The translations under genes and the position numbers were made by a program. 64,000 nucleotides of DNA from Sphingomonas sp. IC-11 (lineage in GTDB: Bacteria; Pseudomonadota; Alphaproteobacteria; Sphingomonadales; Sphingomonadaceae). How positions within the stretch are numbered: position 1 is the stretch's first letter; each line of letters starts with the position of its first letter. The stretch is from assembly GCF_021043365.1 (NCBI RefSeq), contig NZ_JAJNDU010000004.1, forward strand, positions 62,001-126,000. Direction: 5' to 3'. Below, piece after piece: positions 1-8,470 of the stretch. The notes under the pieces are model-generated. The model saw only the letters and a program-made list of their open reading frames with translations. It was not told the origin of the DNA and did not search any database.

Positions 1-2
1 AC

Positions 3-893
3 GGCGCCGACTATTATTCCGCCGCGGCGCAGGCGCTTCGCTCCGCCGGCGCGCCCATGCACCCGTTCTTCGCCATTCGCCTGCCGACCCTGTCCGTCGC
101 TCAGGCACACCTGGGCCAGGTCACATCTGCCCTGATCCTCTACGTGCTTGCCGTGCTGACGCTGTTTGGCTGGTGGAACAGGCTTCGGGCGGCGCTGCCG
201 GCTCGGCGCGTCCGCATCGTCGCGGTTCTGCTCGCTGCTACCGGAGTGGCAAGCGCGATCCTCGGCCAACTGGTGGCCACGCATGATCTTTGGGCGGGGC
301 TGATCATCGCCCTTTCTCTGGTCTCTCGGAGGCCGGGCCACTGGGTCACCGCCGCCGCGCTTGGGCTTTCAGCGGCGCTGATCCGGGAAACGGCCGCACT
401 ATACGCGATCATCATGATGATCCTTGCCCTGCTGGAGGGGCAGCGACGGGAGGCAACTGGCTGGGCGGCCGTGCTGGTCATCTTCGCGGTCATTGTCGCC
501 TTCCATGCACAGGCAGTTGCCGGGATCGTCGGGCCGTTGGACCAGCCTTCGCCGGCATGGGCCGGTGCGGCGGGCTTCGGCTTTGCGATTCATGCCATCG
601 TCGCCGCCACGGCTTGGTCGTTGATCCCGGCGGCGATCGGCGCCCTTGTCGTGACGCTCTCCATCGCAGGCTGGTCCGCGTGGCGAGACCCGCTCGCCAC
701 ACGGGCACTCGCGACCATCGCCGCTCAATTGCTGCTGATGTCGTTCCTGGGGGCCTCGGACAAGGTCCACTGTGCTTTCCTGATCGCTCCCATCGTGCCG
801 GTCGGGATGGTGTTCCTCCCCGACGCACTGCGCGATCTTTCCCGGGCCGCGCTCGACAGACGGCGCATCACCGTGACAAGAACGGCGGCATGA
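3..893 (+). CDS. Polytopic membrane protein, glycosyltransferase-C-like (5' end cut by window edge)
   Basis: The reading frame is open from base 3 through the left edge, so the gene is partial; the first ATG (57) lies inside a conserved-looking stretch (ADYYSAAAQALR before it, HPFFAIRLPTL after it) and is not the true start. The visible 296 residues are mostly hydrophobic, with about seven or eight membrane segments, and end in a short basic tail. The DYY...LR...PFF..RLPTL pattern near an N-terminal loop resembles GT-C/DUF2029-like membrane proteins that use polyprenyl-linked sugars; this is inference from general character only. Its stop overlaps the coaBC start (ATGA at 890-893), so the two are probably translationally coupled. 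Confidence 0.75.
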   Translation, partial: GADYYSAAAQALRSAGAPMHPFFAIRLPTLSVAQAHLGQVTSALILYVLAVLTLFGWWNRLRAALPARRVRIVAVLLAATGVASAILGQLVATHDLWAGLIIALSLVSRRPGHWVTAAALGLSAALIRETAALYAIIMMILALLEGQRREATGWAAVLVIFAVIVAFHAQAVAGIVGPLDQPSPAWAGAAGFGFAIHAIVAATAWSLIPAAIGALVVTLSIAGWSAWRDPLATRALATIAAQLLLMSFLGASDKVHCAFLIAPIVPVGMVFLPDALRDLSRAALDRRRITVTRTAA

Positions 894-2125
894 GCCGGGT
901 TCTTCTGATCGTCGGCGGTGGCATCGCCGCATATAAAGCATGCGAAATCGTGCGCCTCTTGCGCAAGGCAGGGCACGGCGTCCGCTGCGTCCTGACGGAG
1001 GGCGGCAGCCACTTCGTGACTGCCATGACGCTGGCCGCCCTGTCCGAAGAGGAAGTACACACCACGCTTTGGGACCTGAAGGATGAGGCCGAAATGGGCC
1101 ACATCCAGCTCAGCCGACAGGCCGATCTGATCGTTGTCGCGCCGGCAACCGCAGACCTGCTGGCGCGCATGGCAGCAGGTTTGGCAAATGATCTTGCGAC
1201 CACATTGCTATTGGCGACTGACAAACCCGTGCTGGCCGCGCCCGCGATGAACGTACGCATGTGGCTGCATCCCGCGACCCAGCGCAACGTGAGTCAGCTG
1301 CGTGCGGATGGCATCACCGTGATGGAGCCGGACGAAGGCGCTATGGCCTGCGGCGAGTTCGGCCCGGGGCGCTTGCCCGAGCCTACCGCCATTATAACAC
1401 GCATTGAATTGCTCCTGGCGAACGGACCGGGAGGCTCGGCGCCGCAGGCTCTTGGCACCGGGCATCGTCCGCTTGTCGACAAGCATATTCTGGTCACCGC
1501 GGGGCCGACGCATGAACCCATCGATCCGGTCCGGTACATCGCCAATCGCTCCTCGGGAAAGCAGGGATTCGCAATCGCGGAAGCGCTTGCGTCTCTCGGT
1601 GCCCGCGTGTCGCTGGTCGCCGGGCCGGTCGCGCTCGCCACCCCGGCTGGCGTAACGCGGATCGACGTCGAAACCGCGCGGGAGATGGCCGCTGCGGTAG
1701 ATCGGGCGTTGCCGGCTGACGCGGCGATCATGGTGGCCGCAGTTGCTGATTGGAGAGCCGAGGGTGCCGCCGAGCAGAAGCTGAAAAAGGCAGCTGGGGG
1801 CATCCCCTCCCTTCAACTCGTCGAAAATCCCGACATCCTCGCGACGTTGGGTCACTCCCCCAATCGGCCGCGGCTTCTGGTCGGCTTCGCGGCCGAGACC
1901 GAGCATGTCGTTACTCACGCCCGGGACAAGCTTGCCCGCAAGGGCGCGGACTGGATCATCGCGAATGACGTGTCCGGCGACGTGATGGGCGGCGACACGA
2001 ATACCGTTCATCTGGTGTCCGCCGGCGGCGTCGAGACCTGGGAACATATGCCAAAGGCAAATGTCGCCAGGCGGCTCGCGGATCGGATCGCTGCGGCGCT
2101 GCAGGACCCTGTGCAACCGGGCTGA
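890..2125 (+). CDS. coaBC: Bifunctional phosphopantothenoylcysteine decarboxylase / phosphopantothenate-cysteine ligase
   Basis: This cytosolic enzyme makes 4'-phosphopantetheine for coenzyme A. It ligates cysteine to 4'-phosphopantothenate (CoaB, CTP-dependent) and decarboxylates the product (CoaC, FMN-dependent). The 411-residue length is normal. The N-terminal CoaC half shows the catalytic-His region (MGHIQLSRQADLIVVAPAT), the substrate-clamp motif PAMNVRMW and the Cys-containing flap MACGEFGPGRLPEP. The CoaB half starts near residue 200 with ILVTAGPTHEPIDPVRYIAN and SSGKQG, followed by VAAVADWR, KLKK and ENPDIL. The ATG at 890 overlaps the upstream stop and is the first start that gives the full CoaC fold. 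Confidence 0.97.
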   Translation: MSRVLLIVGGGIAAYKACEIVRLLRKAGHGVRCVLTEGGSHFVTAMTLAALSEEEVHTTLWDLKDEAEMGHIQLSRQADLIVVAPATADLLARMAAGLANDLATTLLLATDKPVLAAPAMNVRMWLHPATQRNVSQLRADGITVMEPDEGAMACGEFGPGRLPEPTAIITRIELLLANGPGGSAPQALGTGHRPLVDKHILVTAGPTHEPIDPVRYIANRSSGKQGFAIAEALASLGARVSLVAGPVALATPAGVTRIDVETAREMAAAVDRALPADAAIMVAAVADWRAEGAAEQKLKKAAGGIPSLQLVENPDILATLGHSPNRPRLLVGFAAETEHVVTHARDKLARKGADWIIANDVSGDVMGGDTNTVHLVSAGGVETWEHMPKANVARRLADRIAAALQDPVQPG

Positions 2126-2132
2126 AGCATAT

Positions 2133-2160
2133 CCGGCAAAGGGCTCCTCCCCCTTTCCGG
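2133..2160. terminator. Hairpin between convergent coaBC and the UDG gene
   Basis: CCGG-c-AAAGGG (2133-2143) faces CCCTTTCCGG (2151-2160) across a seven-base loop, giving a ten-pair stem with one bulged C. It sits between two convergent stop codons, the usual place for a bidirectional terminator. There is no clear T tract on either side, so intrinsic termination is likely but not certain. Confidence 0.45.
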
Positions 2161-2185
2161 CGCCTCCTGCTGGCACTCTCTCGCG

Positions 2186-2845
2186 CTAGGTTTCCCGTGA
2201 CGCCAAGGCGCGTTCAAACACCGCCTCGAACATGGCGGCGGTAAGCCTGCCCGTGTTCTGGTTGTACCGCGAACAATGGTAGCTATCGATCAATATGCGC
2301 CCGTCCGGCATTCGATGCTCTGCCAAATGGCCGAACTTCGCCTTCGGCAACTTGCCGCCGAGCGCCTTCACCGCCGATTGGTGCGCGATCTGGCCCAGGG
2401 CGATGAACACGGACGCATTGGGCAAGGCCGAAAGCGGCGCTTCAAGGAACGGACGGCAGGTGCGTATCTCCTCCGGCGTTGGCTTGTTGGCCGGCGGAAG
2501 GCAGCGGACGGCGTTGACCAGCATTGCGCCCCGCAATTGCAGCCCGTCGTCTGGCCGCGCCTCGAACTGTCCCTCGCTCAGACCGAACTTGGCCAGCGTC
2601 GCGTACAGCAACTCGCCCGCGTAATCACCCGTGAAGGGCCGGCCGGTACGGTTCGCACCATGTTTGCCCGGGGCCAGACCCACGATCACGAGCCAGGCGT
2701 TCGGATCGCCGAATGCCGGGATCGGCGCATTCCACCATTCGGGATATTCGGCCTGGAGCGCGTGACGAAACCCCACGAGGCGCGGACATAGCGGGCAGTC
2801 GCGCGGCGGTTCGCTCGCCGGCAACGGAGAAGGTGCAAAGTTCAT
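2186..2845 (-). CDS. Uracil-DNA glycosylase, UDGb (family 5)-like
   Basis: This base-excision repair enzyme would remove uracil and other deaminated bases from DNA. Near the N-terminus there is a CPLCPRL element with cysteines as in the iron-sulfur family 4/5 glycosylases. The active-site motif GLAPGKHGANRTGRPFTGD is the family-5 form, with no catalytic Asp/Asn in the family-1 position. The C-terminal motif is DSYHCSRYNQNTGRLT. The frame extends upstream to a TTG (2905), but that would run into folK; the ATG at 2845 leaves a 23-base divergent gap to folK and gives 219 residues, a normal length. No strong Shine-Dalgarno is visible. Confidence 0.9.
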   Translation of the reverse strand: MNFAPSPLPASEPPRDCPLCPRLVGFRHALQAEYPEWWNAPIPAFGDPNAWLVIVGLAPGKHGANRTGRPFTGDYAGELLYATLAKFGLSEGQFEARPDDGLQLRGAMLVNAVRCLPPANKPTPEEIRTCRPFLEAPLSALPNASVFIALGQIAHQSAVKALGGKLPKAKFGHLAEHRMPDGRILIDSYHCSRYNQNTGRLTAAMFEAVFERALASRET

Positions 2846-2868
2846 CCGCGCCCGATAGGCCGCTAGGC

Positions 2869-3372
2869 ATGATGCGCTCAACCTATGTCGTGGCGTTGGG
2901 ATCAAATCGGAGGGGGCGCCATGGTGCGCCCGCCGCCGAAGTCGCTGCGGCGATTCGCGCGCTCCCGGGCGTCGTGTCGGTCGCCCCGATCATCACCAGT
3001 GCCCCCGTAGGGCCATCCATTCGCCGTTTCGCGAACACGGCCGCCATTGTCAGCACGTCACTGTCACCAGCCAACCTCCTGCGCGCGCTGAAGGCTATCG
3101 AGCGGCAGTTTGGCCGCCGTCGCGGCCGGCGGTGGGGCGCCCGGGTGATCGACCTGGACATCATCCTGTGGTCCGGCGGCAAGGTCGACCAACCGGATCT
3201 CAAGGTTCCTCACCCCGCCTTCCGCACGCGCGATTTCGTGCTTGCACCACTCGTCCGGCTCGCGCCGGCATGGCGCGATCCCGTGACTGGCCTCACCATG
3301 GTTCAGTTGCATGCCCGGTTGACCCGCCGCCGGTCTGTGCCTAGGCGCGTCGTCGCTGGTGCGGGTCCGTAG
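2869..3372 (+). CDS. folK: 2-amino-4-hydroxy-6-hydroxymethyldihydropteridine diphosphokinase
   Basis: This folate-pathway enzyme transfers pyrophosphate from ATP to 6-hydroxymethyl-dihydropterin before dihydropteroate synthase acts. Family motifs are clear: VALGSN near the start, RWGARVIDLDIILW (the conserved RWGPRxxDLDILL pattern with the Mg-binding aspartates) and VPHPAFRTRDFVLAPL. Two adjacent ATGs (2869, 2872) are possible starts. The last seven codons and the stop run into tRNA-Lys: the TAG at 3370-3372 is bases 8-10 of the tRNA. The C-terminal tail after VQLHARL is therefore unlikely to be functionally constrained. Confidence 0.95.
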   Translation: MMRSTYVVALGSNRRGRHGAPAAEVAAAIRALPGVVSVAPIITSAPVGPSIRRFANTAAIVSTSLSPANLLRALKAIERQFGRRRGRRWGARVIDLDIILWSGGKVDQPDLKVPHPAFRTRDFVLAPLVRLAPAWRDPVTGLTMVQLHARLTRRRSVPRRVVAGAGP

Positions 3373-3438
3373 CTCAGTCGGTAGAGCAAGCGACTTTTAA
3401 TCGAGAGGTCCCGGGTTCGAGCCCCGGCGGACCCACCA
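3363..3438 (+). tRNA. tRNA-Lys (anticodon TTT)
   Basis: A full cloverleaf is present. The acceptor 5' strand 3363-3369 (GGGTCCG) pairs with 3428-3434 (CGGACCC), followed by discriminator A and an encoded CCA (3436-3438). The anticodon loop is CTTTTAA with TTT in the centre. The T arm is CCGGGTTCGAGCCCCGG. The 5' ten bases overlap the 3' end of folK on the same strand, so the two may share a transcript. Confidence 0.97.
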
Positions 3439-3614
3439 GCGATCCCGTAGATTGATCTCGGCAATCCACTCGCTGACCGCTCATCCACGCCCGTTGGGGC
3501 GCGGGGACGAGCAGGCTTGGCTCCAACTGCCATCTTGCGCGTTGTGCCGCTCGGCCGGCTTATTTTCGTCTGCCGCTGTGCCGCCAGTCGCCAGTTTAGA
3601 AGGAAGTGCAGTCC

Positions 3615-4253
3615 ATGTCGGACTTTCTCGAGCCCGGAGTGTCGCGCCGCGGGCTGCTCGCCGGGAGCATGGCAACGGTGGCGGTCGCCAACACGCCAGC
3701 GCGGGGCGCTACCCGGCCCGCCATTACAGCAACGGAGCCGCCGATGATGTCCGTCAGCTTCACCGTCAATGGTCAACAGCATTCCCTATCGGTGGATACG
3801 CGCACGACCTTGCTGGACGCATTGCGTGAGCACCTGCAACTCACGGGCACGAAGAAGGGCTGCGATCATGGCCAATGCGGTGCCTGCACGGTCCTTGTCG
3901 ATGGCCAGCGTATCAACGCCTGCCTCAGTCTTGCGGTGATGCATGAAGGGGACTCGATCACCACGATCGAGGGCCTGGGCACGCCGGAGCGGCTGCACCC
4001 GATGCAGGCCGCCTTTGTGAAGCATGATGGCTATCAATGCGGCTATTGCACGCCTGGCCAGATCTGCTCGGCAGTCGCCGTACTGGAGGAGATCAAGGCC
4101 GGGATACCCAGCCACGTGCAGGCGGATATCGCGGCCACGCCGGGTTTCACTTCGCTGGAATTGCGCGAGCGGATGAGCGGCAACATATGCCGCTGCGGCG
4201 CCTATTCGAACATCGCCGACGCCATGGCTGAAGTGGCGGGGGCCAAGGCATGA
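3615..4253 (+). CDS. paoA: Aldehyde oxidoreductase iron-sulfur subunit (PaoA/YagT-like, Tat-exported)
   Basis: This is the small subunit of a periplasmic molybdenum aldehyde oxidoreductase that passes electrons through two [2Fe-2S] centres. The N-terminus has a twin-arginine motif (SRRGLLAGS) and a hydrophobic stretch, so the complex is probably folded in the cytosol and exported by Tat. The plant-ferredoxin cluster is seen as [11 protein letters not shown] with a later Cys in ACLSL. The second cluster is seen as [12 protein letters not shown] and [13 protein letters not shown] at 3606 is in frame, but the ATG at 3615 follows AGAAGGAAG at about nine bases and is preferred. It is the first gene of a three-gene operon and overlaps paoB by four bases. 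Confidence 0.93.
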   Translation: MSDFLEPGVSRRGLLAGSMATVAVANTPARGATRPAITATEPPMMSVSFTVNGQQHSLSVDTRTTLLDALREHLQLTGTKKGCDHGQCGACTVLVDGQRINACLSLAVMHEGDSITTIEGLGTPERLHPMQAAFVKHDGYQCGYCTPGQICSAVAVLEEIKAGIPSHVQADIAATPGFTSLELRERMSGNICRCGAYSNIADAMAEVAGAKA

Positions 4254-5200
4254 GGCCCTTCACCTACGAACGTGCGACGGATGCCGCGGCCGCAGCCCGC
4301 ATCGTTGCGAGCAGACCCGGCGCAAAGTTCATCGCCGGCGGCACCAACTTGCTCGATCTGATGAAGATCGAGGTGGAGACGCCTACTCACTTGGTCGACG
4401 TACAGGATCTGGACCTCGACAGGATCGAGCAGACCAGCGACGGCGGCCTGCGGATCGGCGCTCTCGTCACCAACACGCAGCTGGCATCTGATCAACGCGT
4501 GCGGCGCGACTATGCCGTATTGGCCCGCGCCATCGTTGCCGGCGCCAGCGGACAGCTCCGCAACAAGGCATCAACGGCCGGAAACCTGCTTCAGCGTACC
4601 CGCTGTCCCTATTTCTACGACACCAATATGCCGTGCAACAAGCGCAAGCCCAACACCGGTTGCGCGGCCATTGGCGGCTATTCGCGCCAGTTGGCGGTGA
4701 TCGGCGTCTCGGACAAATGCATTGCCACGTTCCCGGGCGACATGCCGGTCGCGTTGCGAGTCCTTGATGCCGTGATCGAAACGATCGATGGCAAGGGCAA
4801 GCGCCGGTCGATCCCGATCGCCGAATTCCACCGCTTGTGGGATGACAAGCCCGAACAGGATACCGTGCTGGCGCCGGGTGAACTCATCACCCATGTCGTC
4901 CTGCCACCGCCCCTTGGTGGCAAGCATTTCTACGAAAAGGTTCGCGATCGCGCTTCGTACGGCTTCGCGCTCGTCTCCGTCGCAGCCGTGATCCAGCCAG
5001 ACGGAACCGGCCGGGTTGCCTTTGGCGGCGTAGCACCGAAGCCCTGGCGTGTGGCGGAGGCGGAGTCCCTGCTGCCCAACGGCGCCGCTGCCGTTACCGC
5101 GCGCGCGTTTCAGGGCGCCACGCCTACCCGCGACAATGCCTTCAAGCTCCCGCTCGCGACCCGCGCGCTGGCGTCCGTCATCGCCCAAGCCAAGGCCTAA
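4250..5200 (+). CDS. paoB: Aldehyde oxidoreductase FAD-binding subunit (PaoB/YagS-like)
   Basis: This is the middle subunit, which holds FAD and, in E. coli PaoB, an extra [4Fe-4S] cluster. The FAD-binding loop appears as [13 protein letters not shown] near residue 25. The cysteine-rich insertion [17 protein letters not shown] followed by [10 protein letters not shown] matches the [4Fe-4S] loop that distinguishes PaoB from ordinary xanthine-oxidase medium subunits. The length of 316 residues is normal. The start ATG overlaps the paoA stop (ATGA), and paoC begins four bases after its stop, so all three subunits should be made together. Confidence 0.93.
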   Translation: MRPFTYERATDAAAAARIVASRPGAKFIAGGTNLLDLMKIEVETPTHLVDVQDLDLDRIEQTSDGGLRIGALVTNTQLASDQRVRRDYAVLARAIVAGASGQLRNKASTAGNLLQRTRCPYFYDTNMPCNKRKPNTGCAAIGGYSRQLAVIGVSDKCIATFPGDMPVALRVLDAVIETIDGKGKRRSIPIAEFHRLWDDKPEQDTVLAPGELITHVVLPPPLGGKHFYEKVRDRASYGFALVSVAAVIQPDGTGRVAFGGVAPKPWRVAEAESLLPNGAAAVTARAFQGATPTRDNAFKLPLATRALASVIAQAKA

Positions 5201-5204
5201 GCTC

Positions 5205-7421
5205 ATGAAGTTCGAAACCGCCGAGGGCATCAACCCCATCGACCGCATGAAGGTGGTCGGCCGATCGCATGACCGTATCGACGGCCCGCTGAAAACAAGC
5301 GGCCTGGCTCCTTATGCCTATGAGCACAAGAATATCGCGGACGTCGCTTACGGCTGCATCGTCGGGTCCAGCGTGGCAAAGGGGCGGATCACCCGTATCG
5401 ACACAGCGGCGGCGAAGGCGGCTCCCGGCGTGATCGCCATCGTCACCGCCGCCGATGCAGGCGCATTGGGCAAGGGCAAGAACAACACCGCCAAGCTGCT
5501 CGCCGGGCCGGAGGTAGATCACTACCATCAGGCCGTCGCATTGGTGGTCGCGGAGACATTCGAGCAGGCGCGCGCTGCCGCGTCCCTCGTGCGCGTCGAT
5601 TATGCTCGTGCCAGCGGTCGCTACGATCTGACGGAGGAACTGAAGGTCGCCCCACTGGTGGGTGGATCGGGCGGGCCAAACAGCAGCGCGCCACCAATCG
5701 ACCGGGTCGGCAAGTTCGAGGAGGCCTTTGCCGCTGCCCCGGTAAAGCTCGATGCGGAATATTGGACGCCGGATCACACCCATGCGATGATGGAGCCGCA
5801 CGCTTCCATTGCCTCCTGGAACGGCGACGAGCTGACGCTATGGACGTCCAACCAGATGATCGCCTGGAGCCGGCGTGACGTGGCCCTCACGCTGAACATG
5901 CCGGCGGAAAAGGTGCGCCTGATCTCCCCGTATGTCGGTGGCGGGTTCGGCGGGAAGCTGTTCGTCCGCGCGGATGCGATCATGGCGGCACTGGGCGCTA
6001 AGGCTGCCAAGCGGCCGGTCAAGGTTGCCCTGCCCCGCCCCTTCATCACCAACAACACGACCCATCGTCCGGCCACGCACCAGCGTATCCGCATTGGCGC
6101 GGGTAAGGATGGCACCATCGCCGCCATCGCTCATGAAAGCGGCTCGGGCGATCTGCCGGATGGCGGTCCGGAAACTGCAGTTCAGCAGACGAAGCTGCTT
6201 TACGCCGGCCCCAACCGGATGATGGCGATGCGCCTGGCAGTGCTGGATCTGCCGGAGGGAAATGCCATGCGCGCGCCGGGTGAGGCACCAGGCATGATGG
6301 CTCTCGAAATCGCGATGGACGAAATGGCCGAGAAGCTTGGCATGGATCCCATCGAGTTCCGCATCAAGAACGATACGCAAGTCGATCCCGAGAACCCGAA
6401 GCGCCGCTTCTCTCAGCGTCAGCTGGTCCGCTGCCTTCGTGACGGGGCCGAACGCTTCGGCTGGAGCAAGCGCAACGCGACGCCGGCGCAGGTTCGCGAC
6501 GGACACTGGCTGGTCGGCATGGGTGTTGCGGCAGCCTTTCGTAACCACCTCAACACCAAATCCGCGGCGCGGGTCCGCCTGGGACGCGACGGCACGGTCA
6601 CGGTCGAAACCGACATGACCGACATCGGCACGGGCAGCTACACCATCATCGCCCAGACCGCGGGCGAGATGCTGGGCGTGCCGGCTGAAATGGTGGTGGT
6701 GAAGCTCGGCGATTCTGCCTTCCCGGCATCGGCCGGCTCAGGCGGCCAGTGGGGCGCCGCCAACTCCACTGCGGGCGTCTATGCCGCCTGTGTGAAGCTC
6801 CGGGACCAGGTGGCGCAGCGGCTCGGCTTCAACTCGGCCGACGCGGTGTTCGAAGCAGGTCAGGTCACAAGCGGCAATCGCTCCGCATCGCTTCGGGACG
6901 CTGCGGCTGCCGGCGAACTGCTCGCCGAGGATCATATCGAATTCGGGAAGCTTGGCCAGGAATGGCAGCTTTCCACCTTTGGCGCGCACTTCGTGGAAGT
7001 CGGCGTGAACGTCTATACCGGCGTGACGCGCATTCGGCGGATGCTGGCAGTCTGCGCAGCCGGGCGGATCCTCAATCCCAAGGCGGCGCGCAGCCAGGTG
7101 ATCGGCGCGATGACCATGGGGGTGGGTTCCGCCCTGATGGAGGAACTGGCTGTCGACAAACGCTTCGGCTTCTTCGTCAATCATGATCTCGCCAGCTACG
7201 AAGTGCCCGTTCATGCCGATATCCCGCATCAGGAGGTGATCTTCCTTGATGAAGCAGATGAACGGGCCAATCCGATGAAGGCAAAGGGGGTCGGGGAGCT
7301 GGGGCTTTGCGGCGTGGGCGCGGCGGTTGCCAACGCGATCTACAATGCCACCGGGGTTCGGGTGCGCGACTATCCGATCACCTTGGACAAATACCTGGAT
7401 CGACTCCCCGACGTCGCCTGA
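5205..7421 (+). CDS. paoC: Aldehyde oxidoreductase molybdenum-binding catalytic subunit (PaoC/YagR-like)
   Basis: This large subunit binds the molybdenum cofactor and oxidises aldehydes (aromatic aldehydes in E. coli PaoABC). It has the substrate-channel segment MMEPHASIASW, the cofactor-binding glycine run YVGGGFGGKLF and the C-terminal GVGELGLCGVGAAV, where the Glu is the conserved catalytic base. The 738 residues starting at ATG 5205 (MKFETAEGIN) agree with the family; the frame is open further upstream inside paoB but without a plausible start. A PaoD/XdhC-type cofactor-insertion gene is not seen next to it, which is unusual for this operon. Confidence 0.94.
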   Translation: MKFETAEGINPIDRMKVVGRSHDRIDGPLKTSGLAPYAYEHKNIADVAYGCIVGSSVAKGRITRIDTAAAKAAPGVIAIVTAADAGALGKGKNNTAKLLAGPEVDHYHQAVALVVAETFEQARAAASLVRVDYARASGRYDLTEELKVAPLVGGSGGPNSSAPPIDRVGKFEEAFAAAPVKLDAEYWTPDHTHAMMEPHASIASWNGDELTLWTSNQMIAWSRRDVALTLNMPAEKVRLISPYVGGGFGGKLFVRADAIMAALGAKAAKRPVKVALPRPFITNNTTHRPATHQRIRIGAGKDGTIAAIAHESGSGDLPDGGPETAVQQTKLLYAGPNRMMAMRLAVLDLPEGNAMRAPGEAPGMMALEIAMDEMAEKLGMDPIEFRIKNDTQVDPENPKRRFSQRQLVRCLRDGAERFGWSKRNATPAQVRDGHWLVGMGVAAAFRNHLNTKSAARVRLGRDGTVTVETDMTDIGTGSYTIIAQTAGEMLGVPAEMVVVKLGDSAFPASAGSGGQWGAANSTAGVYAACVKLRDQVAQRLGFNSADAVFEAGQVTSGNRSASLRDAAAAGELLAEDHIEFGKLGQEWQLSTFGAHFVEVGVNVYTGVTRIRRMLAVCAAGRILNPKAARSQVIGAMTMGVGSALMEELAVDKRFGFFVNHDLASYEVPVHADIPHQEVIFLDEADERANPMKAKGVGELGLCGVGAAVANAIYNATGVRVRDYPITLDKYLDRLPDVA

Positions 7422-7475
7422 TCACCGTTTTTTCCGGGTCACTCCGGCAGCGCATTTCGCGAGGGCACAATCCCG

Positions 7476-7754
7476 ATGGCACATCATTATCGCGTGACCG
7501 TGGAAGCGATCGGCGAAGAAAACACCGGCGGACCGCTTGTCTTCGAAACGAGCAATCACGATGAGCTCTTCGCCATCACCGACCGGATCCGCAGCAAGAA
7601 CATCGTTCCGGACGACGAGGCTGCGAGCTTCGCCATTGGCCTCAAACTCTTCACCGAAACCATGCTGCGGCATCGCAAGCATCCGCTATTCAGTGAGCTT
7701 CAGCCAGCGATAGCGCACTTCATGAAGGCCCTGAAGTCTACGCCCGGCACCTGA
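7476..7754 (+). CDS. Small DUF3861-family protein
   Basis: This 92-residue soluble protein starts at an ATG preceded by GAGGG at about ten bases. The MAHHYRVTVEAI start, the NHDELFAITDRIR segment and AIGLKLFTETMLRHRKHPLF fit the DUF3861 family as I know it. The function of that family is unknown. It lies 54 bases after paoC on the same strand and may be cotranscribed with it, but nothing in the sequence ties it to aldehyde oxidation. Confidence 0.8.
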   Translation: MAHHYRVTVEAIGEENTGGPLVFETSNHDELFAITDRIRSKNIVPDDEAASFAIGLKLFTETMLRHRKHPLFSELQPAIAHFMKALKSTPGT

Positions 7755-7795
7755 TGCCGCGGCGCTGCTGCGCTTCGGAGAAGGCGGGAGCGGCT

Positions 7796-8470
7796 TCACC
7801 GTTTCCGCAGAGCATTCCGAACCGCGGGCAGGATCCGCTTCACGATGATCTCGACCCCACGCGCATTAGGGTGGCGGCCATCCGCCTGGAACAACGCCTG
7901 ATTGCCTGCCACTCCCTCCAGGAAGAATGGATAGAGCGGCACCCGGTGGCGTTGCGCCAGCCGGGGATAGAGGGTTTCGAATGCCCGGCGATAGGTGGCG
8001 CCCAGGTTCGGCGCGGCCCGCATGCCGACGAACAGCACCGGGATATCGCGCCGCTTCAGTTCGCGCAGGATCAGGTCCAGGTTCTTCTCCGTGGCGCTTG
8101 GCGGCATGCCTCTCAGCATGTCGTTCGCGCCAAGCTCCACGATCACCAGATCCGGCCTGCGACCAAGCCCGCGAAGCCCCCAGGCAAGCCGCGCCCGCCC
8201 CTGAGCGGAGGTGTCGCCGGCGATGCCGCCGTTCCGCACGGTGGCAGCGACGCCCGAACGGCGCAGCGCGGCCTGCAGCCGCACCGGAAAGCCTTGAGCG
8301 GGCGGCAGGCCATATCCGGCGGTCAGGCTATCGCCGAATGCCCAAACCAGCGGAGCCTGCTTGCTGGCCGGCGTTTGCGCCGCGGCAGGAATCGCCCCCA
8401 GCAGGAAAGCGGCAAGCAGCAGTTGGACAGCCACCCCGATCGCCCTGTATCCGCGCGTATGTGACAGCAT
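7796..8470 (-). CDS. tesA: Secreted GDSL/SGNH esterase, TesA-like arylesterase
   Basis: This would be a periplasmic hydrolase of the acyl-CoA thioesterase I / arylesterase / lysophospholipase group. The first 30 residues form a signal peptide (basic start, VAVQLLLAAFLLGAI, then AAAQ cleavage region). SGNH blocks are intact: FGDSLTAGYG with the nucleophile Ser, GGIAGDTSA, GANDMLRG, and DGRHPNARG with the catalytic Asp and His. An excellent ribosome site (AAGGAG, about six bases) fixes the ATG at 8470. As in E. coli, it is divergent from the ybbA-type ABC gene, but here the two start regions overlap by ten bases. Confidence 0.93.
   Translation of the reverse strand: MLSHTRGYRAIGVAVQLLLAAFLLGAIPAAAQTPASKQAPLVWAFGDSLTAGYGLPPAQGFPVRLQAALRRSGVAATVRNGGIAGDTSAQGRARLAWGLRGLGRRPDLVIVELGANDMLRGMPPSATEKNLDLILRELKRRDIPVLFVGMRAAPNLGATYRRAFETLYPRLAQRHRVPLYPFFLEGVAGNQALFQADGRHPNARGVEIIVKRILPAVRNALRKR

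Noticed and set aside
290..889. Long in-frame extension upstream of coaBC
   Set aside because: It is a second-frame reading of the membrane-protein gene with Arg/Gly-rich composition; the CoaC fold begins at ATG 890.
4571..5248. 225-codon minus-strand open frame
   Set aside because: It lies opposite paoB/paoC with clear enzyme motifs on the plus strand; no motif on the minus strand.
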